From an uncultured Prevotella sp. (lineage in GTDB: Bacteria > Bacteroidota > Bacteroidia > Bacteroidales > Bacteroidaceae): a stretch of DNA of 24,008 nucleotides. The notes beneath the pieces were generated by a model, which did not search any database, had not been told where the DNA came from, and was given only the letters and a program-made list of their open reading frames with translations. Shown piece by piece: positions 20,825-24,008 of this stretch. The stretch is from assembly GCA_902495455.1 (NCBI GenBank), contig CABUXJ010000033.1, forward strand, positions 1 through 24,008. The letters are read 5' to 3'. Every line of letters begins with the position of its first letter. The stretch's first letter is position 1. The translations under genes were made by a program, and so were the position numbers.

Positions 20825-22438
20825 TTAGAGCTGCGGTCCGGCTGCTACGAGAGCCTTGCCGGCCTCATTGCCCGTGTACTTCACGAAGTTCTTCTGGAAG
20901 CGTGCGGCCAGATCCTCTGCCTTCTTCTGCCACTCGGCTGCGTCAGCATAAGTGTCGCGCGGGTCGAGGATGTTGGTGTCGACGCCCTCGAGCTCTGTCG
21001 GAACGGCGAAGTTGAAGATAGGAATGTTCTTCGTGGGAGCGTTGAGGATGGCGCCACCGAGGATTCCGTCGATGATACCGCGTGTGTCACGGATAGAGAT
21101 ACGCTTGCCCGTACCGTTCCAACCTGTGTTCACGAGGTATGCCTTGGCACCGCTCTTTTCCATCTTCTTCACCAGTTCCTCAGCATACTTTGTCGGGTGC
21201 AGCTCGAGGAATGCCTGACCGAAGCAAGCCGAGAATGTCGGAGTCGGCTCGGTGATTCCGCGCTCTGTTCCGGCGAGCTTGGCGGTGAAGCCTGAGAGGA
21301 AGTAGTACTTTGTCTGCTCCGGAGTCAGGATTGACACGGGAGGCAGCACGCCGAATGCGTCGGCTGACAGGAAGATGACGTTCTTGGCTGCGGGAGCTGC
21401 GCTCTTCGGGCGTACGATGTTGTTGATGTGCTCGATGGGGTAGGACACGCGGGTGTTCTCCGTTGTGCTCTTGTCGGCGAAGTCGATCGTGCCGTCCTCG
21501 GCAACGGTTACGTTCTCCAGCAGGGCGTTGCGCTTGATGGCGTTGTAGATGTCGGGCTCGCTCTCCTTGTCGAGGTTGATGACCTTGGCGTAGCATCCGC
21601 CTTCGAAGTTGAAGACGCCGTTGTCGTCCCATCCGTGCTCGTCGTCACCGATGAGCAGACGCTTCGGGTCGGTCGACAGCGTGGTCTTACCTGTGCCGGA
21701 CAGACCGAAGAATACGGCTGTGTTCTCGCCGTTGAGGTCTGTGTTTGCAGAGCAGTGCATTGAAGCCATGCCCTTCAGCGGCAGATAGTAGTTCATCATA
21801 GAGAACATACCCTTCTTCATCTCACCGCCGTACCATGTGTTGATGATCACCTGCTCGCGGCTTGTAACGTTGAAGACAACGGCTGTCTCTGAGTTCAGGC
21901 CCAGCTCCTTGTAGTTCTCGACCTTAGCCTTGGATGCGTTGTAGACGATGAAGTCGGGCTCAAAGTTCTCCAGCTCGGCCTCTGTCGGGCGGATGAACAT
22001 GTTCTTCACGAAGTGAGCCTGCCATGCCACCTCTACGATGAAGCGAACGGCCATGCGTGTGTCCTCGTTGGCACCGCAGAAACCGTCGACAACAAATAGG
22101 CGCTTGCCGGACAGCTCTTTCTGTGCTATTTCCTTAACGGCAGCCCATGTCTCCTTGGATGCGGGATGGTTGTCGTTCTTATATTCGTCTGATGTCCACC
22201 ATACGGTGTCCTTAGAGTTTTCGTCCATGACGATAAACTTGTCCTTAGGTGAGCGGCCGGTGTAGATACCTGTCATCACGTTGACAGCGCCCAGCTCAGT
22301 CTCCTTACCTTTCTCAAAGCCTGTCAGGCTCTCCTTTGTCTCCTCCTCGAAGAGTGTCTCATACGAAGGGTTGTAAACAACTTCGGTAGTACCGGTGATA
22401 CCGTACTTCTCTAAAACTGACTTATCAAACTTTGCCAT
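20825..22438 (-). CDS. pckA: Phosphoenolpyruvate carboxykinase (ATP)
   Basis: PckA interconverts oxaloacetate and phosphoenolpyruvate with ATP/ADP in the cytosol. In Bacteroidales it usually runs in the carboxylating, ATP-forming direction on the way to succinate. The 537-residue protein shows the ATP-type motifs: TGRSPKDKF at 60-68, NVTSREQVIINTWYGGEMKK at 190-209, the P-loop GLSGTGKTT at 245-253, and the metal-binding LIGDDEHGW at 262-270. Length is typical for the family. A perfect TTTG-N19-TACCTTTG promoter lies at 22531-22561, with a leader of about 85 nt carrying a small hairpin. A strong terminator follows. It is a single-gene unit, divergent from upp. Identification is secure. Confidence 0.98.
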   Translation of the reverse strand: MAKFDKSVLEKYGITGTTEVVYNPSYETLFEEETKESLTGFEKGKETELGAVNVMTGIYTGRSPKDKFIVMDENSKDTVWWTSDEYKNDNHPASKETWAAVKEIAQKELSGKRLFVVDGFCGANEDTRMAVRFIVEVAWQAHFVKNMFIRPTEAELENFEPDFIVYNASKAKVENYKELGLNSETAVVFNVTSREQVIINTWYGGEMKKGMFSMMNYYLPLKGMASMHCSANTDLNGENTAVFFGLSGTGKTTLSTDPKRLLIGDDEHGWDDNGVFNFEGGCYAKVINLDKESEPDIYNAIKRNALLENVTVAEDGTIDFADKSTTENTRVSYPIEHINNIVRPKSAAPAAKNVIFLSADAFGVLPPVSILTPEQTKYYFLSGFTAKLAGTERGITEPTPTFSACFGQAFLELHPTKYAEELVKKMEKSGAKAYLVNTGWNGTGKRISIRDTRGIIDGILGGAILNAPTKNIPIFNFAVPTELEGVDTNILDPRDTYADAAEWQKKAEDLAARFQKNFVKYTGNEAGKALVAAGPQL

Positions 22439-22490
22439 TTCTATTAAATGTATTTAGTTGTATTAATATTACGTTTGTCTCGCGCCTCGC

Positions 22491-22514
22491 GGACCTCATT
22501 TATATATAAGGTCC
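22491..22514 (-). promoter_or_regulatory. Hairpin in the pckA leader
   Basis: GGACCT and AGGTCC pair perfectly around a 12-nt A/T loop within the predicted 5' untranslated region, close to the transcript start. It may protect the mRNA end or influence translation; no known riboswitch class is recognised. Confidence 0.5.
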
Positions 22515-22530
22515 CTTGGCTTTTTCGCGG

Positions 22531-22561
22531 CAAAGGTAGTAAAAATAACACGGGCACCAAA
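22531..22561 (-). promoter_or_regulatory. Promoter of pckA
   Basis: On the minus strand TTTG (22558-22561), a 19-bp spacer and TACCTTTG (22531-22538) match the Bacteroidetes consensus fully. It lies about 95 nt upstream of the pckA ATG. Confidence 0.8.
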
Positions 22562-22673
22562 ATGTTAGCGCACACAAATCCCCGCCGTTACACCTTTTTT
22601 AAGTTAAAGTAACGCAATTTCGCCATCGCGTCCATCCTTTTGACATTTCGAGTTTGCAAATAAGTGATACCCT

Positions 22674-22780
22674 TTAATGACCTTAAAGCCCTTAAAGACT
22701 TTATCGTCAGCAATCAAGGTGGTATAGCTTTAATGACCTTAATGACCTTAAAGACCTTACTGCCCTTAAATCCCTTAATT
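22674..22780. repeat. CTTAAAG-type microrepeat tract upstream of upp
   Basis: The words AATGACCTTAA, GACCTTAAAG and GCCCTTAAA recur about seven times with roughly 9-10 nt spacing. The same word type occurs in the GH115-GH2 gap. It occupies most of the divergent intergenic space between the pckA and upp promoters; no gene is seen there. Confidence 0.6.
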
Positions 22781-22792
22781 TTCCCAAAACCC

Positions 22793-22823
22793 TTTGTCTT
22801 TCACTCACTTTGTATTACCTTTG
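22793..22823 (+). promoter_or_regulatory. Promoter of upp
   Basis: TTTG (22793-22796), a 19-bp spacer and TACCTTTG (22816-22823) match the Bacteroidetes consensus. The transcript should start near 22830, leaving a leader of only about 12 nt before ATG 22842. This excludes the upstream in-frame ATG at 22794. Confidence 0.8.
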
Positions 22824-22841
22824 CACGAAAACCGCAACAAG

Positions 22842-23501
22842 ATGAAAATTATCAACCTCAGCGACACCGACTCCGTCGTCAACCGCTATTTGGCGGAGAT
22901 ACGCGACGTCGACTACCAGCAGAACCGTCTGCTCTTCCGCAACAACATCACGCGCATCGGAGAGATGATGGCCTACGAGATCAGCAAGACTCTCGACTAC
23001 ACCGACCACAACGTCACCACACCGCTCGGCACGGCCGCCGTCCGTCTGCCCGAGGACAACATCGTCCTGAGCACCATCTTCCGCGCCGGACTACCTCTCC
23101 ACACGGGCTTTCTCAACGTCTTCGACCACGCCGAAAACGCCTTTGTCAGCGCCTACCGCAAGTACACCGACGAGGCACACACCGAGGTCGGCATCCATGT
23201 CGAATATCTTGCCACGCCACGCCTCGACGGCAAGACCCTCATCATCGCCGACCCCATGCTCGCCACCGGCGGGTCCATCGAGATGGGCTATCGTGCCTTC
23301 CTCACCAAGGGCATGCCGCGACGCATCCACATCGCTTGCGTCATCGCCACCCCTGAGGGCATCGACCATGTCCGACGCACCATGCCCGACGACATCACCA
23401 CCGTCTGGTGTGCCGCCATCGACGACCATCTGGACGATCACAAATATATCGTCCCCGGACTCGGAGACGCCGGCGACCTCTGCTACGGAGAAAAACTTTG
23501 A
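22842..23501 (+). CDS. upp: Uracil phosphoribosyltransferase
   Basis: Upp makes UMP from uracil and PRPP in pyrimidine salvage. The protein has 219 residues from ATG 22842. Motifs are the family loop STIFRAGLPLHTGF at 77-90, the PRPP-binding signature IIADPMLATGGS at 134-145, and the uracil-binding C-terminal part PGLGDAGDLCYG at 205-216. The last is slightly changed from the usual PGLGDAGDRxFGT and the protein ends three residues later. A longer frame opens at 22794, but that ATG lies inside the promoter (TTTG 22793-22796), so the shorter start is correct. It is divergent from pckA and monocistronic, followed by repeats. The GC-rich, C-ending codon use is stronger than in neighbouring genes. 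Identification is secure. Confidence 0.96.
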   Translation: MKIINLSDTDSVVNRYLAEIRDVDYQQNRLLFRNNITRIGEMMAYEISKTLDYTDHNVTTPLGTAAVRLPEDNIVLSTIFRAGLPLHTGFLNVFDHAENAFVSAYRKYTDEAHTEVGIHVEYLATPRLDGKTLIIADPMLATGGSIEMGYRAFLTKGMPRRIHIACVIATPEGIDHVRRTMPDDITTVWCAAIDDHLDDHKYIVPGLGDAGDLCYGEKL

Positions 23502-23503
23502 GA

Positions 23504-23531
23504 ATGGTGAATGATGAATGGTGAATGATGA
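23504..23531 (+). repeat. Two 14-bp tandem repeats after upp
   Basis: ATGGTGAATGATGA occurs twice in a row starting three nt after the upp stop. Further on, TCGGCCTACGGCCGA forms a small palindrome at about 23537-23551. No gene is supported in 23502-24008. Confidence 0.8.
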
Positions 23532-23600
23532 GTTAGTCGGCCTACGGCCGATTGTGAGTTATTCAATTACGAATTGAGCCGCACAAAGATAGAGAGGTTA

Positions 23601-23668
23601 CAGAACTCGCATAGCAGTCTTTAAGTGGGTATATCGCAGTCCCCTTAAAGACTGCTATGCGAGTTCTG
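23601..23668. terminator. 25-bp perfect inverted repeat downstream of upp
   Basis: Arms 23601-23625 and 23644-23668 are perfectly complementary with an 18-nt loop (core AGCAGTCTTTAAG / CTTAAAGACTGCT). The plus strand beyond it is T-rich (CTTTGTCCCTTCGTTTCTTT) without a clean U run. It may terminate upp transcription or be a palindromic repeat unit like those flanking lgt. Confidence 0.6.
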
Positions 23669-23762
23669 CAACACCCTTTGTCCCTTCGTTTCTTTGTGTT
23701 TAATAAAAACTTTGCGTCTTTGCGGTCTTTGCGTTTAAATAAAACACCCTTTGTCAAATTAA

Positions 23763-24008
23763 TTCTGAATTTAAGGCCGAAATCCGGCCCCACTTTCCAA
23801 AAAATCTCCGCCTCGCTCCCAAATTTTCAAATCCTGCGAAGGTCAAAATCTCGCGATTTTTTCGGCAGAAAAACCGCCGTTTTTGCAACTGATTATTACA
23901 CAACCACTTACAATCACACAGGTATCCCTCCCCTTGGAGAGGGCGGGGTGGGGCCCTCCCGTAAGGGCCCCGCGGGGTTGCAACGGGGCTGCTATTGCAT
24001 TGCAACGG
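23763..24008 (-). repeat. 245-bp dispersed repeat, copy B (inverted relative to copy A)
   Basis: The reverse complement of this stretch aligns throughout with 10596-10840; about four differences occur in the first 140 nt and more beyond. The copy reaches the window edge, so its true end is not visible. The conserved part holds the TTGCAACCCCGCGGGG palindrome, the GGGGCCC hairpin and the segment TGTGATTGTAAGTGGTTGTG. Confidence 0.85.

Noticed and set aside
22794..22841. Upstream in-frame start for upp
   Set aside because: The ATG at 22794 lies inside the TTTG -33 element, so it would not be transcribed from the recognised promoter.
23754..24005. 83-codon minus-strand open frame at the window end
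   Set aside because: It lies in copy B of the dispersed repeat; the corresponding part of copy A does not keep a matching frame.
1..24008. tRNA or rRNA genes
   Set aside because: No cloverleaf consensus or rRNA segment was recognised on either strand by eye.

Overview
The window looks like a chromosomal segment of a Bacteroidales bacterium, most likely Prevotellaceae-like (an inference from gene content, without database searches). Several genes are preceded by the Bacteroidetes promoter form TTTG-N19/20-TAnnTTTG. Start codons mostly lack Shine-Dalgarno sequences and sit behind A-rich leaders. The envelope gene order (DUF6089/PorG-like, uppS, bamA, ompH genes, murI) is the one known from Bacteroidales, and the accessory enzymes GH115 and GH2 are typical of polysaccharide-degrading members of this phylum.

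Layout. 1-319: interspersed GC-rich repeats and a tandem repeat. 320-2378 (+): ychF and lgt, separated by a 36-bp perfect hairpin. 2388-2471: a 33-bp hairpin with a T tract, shared as terminator by the converging genes. 2481-10026 (-): a three-gene secreted carbohydrate operon transcribed in the order GH115 alpha-glucuronidase, GH2 glycosidase, and a two-domain esterase (CE4-like deacetylase plus SASA/CE6-like esterase). A -7 promoter element and a 20-bp direct repeat lie upstream of GH115. 10191-10850: a repeat-rich non-coding block. 10900-19415 (-): the envelope biogenesis locus, transcribed as DUF6242 surface lipoprotein, PorG-like barrel, uppS, bamA, ompH (three paralogues), murI. 19598-20032 (-): an HU-like gene with its own promoter and terminator. 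20300-20491 (-): a probable small RNA gene with a consensus promoter, a potential pseudoknot and a terminator. 20621-20713 (-): a fragment resembling the C-terminus of an Rpn/PD-(D/E)XK transposase-like nuclease, ending at a perfect palindrome. 20825-22438 (-): pckA. 22842-23501 (+): upp, divergent from pckA. 23502-24008: more repeats, including an inverted copy of the 10.6-kb repeat.

How the genes fit together. UppS makes the lipid carrier for peptidoglycan, and MurI supplies D-glutamate for it. BamA and the Skp-like OmpH proteins insert and chaperone outer-membrane barrels, and Lgt modifies lipoproteins such as the DUF6242 protein. The GH115/GH2/esterase set would remove glucuronosyl, glycosyl and acetyl decorations from a plant glycan such as glucuronoxylan or arabinogalactan. 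No SusC/SusD pair is present in the window.

The observations most worth following are the small RNA gene at 20.3-20.5 kb, the interspersed repeat that forms part of the GH115 signal peptide, the 245-bp inverted repeat pair bracketing 13 kb, and the direct-repeat operator candidate upstream of GH115.
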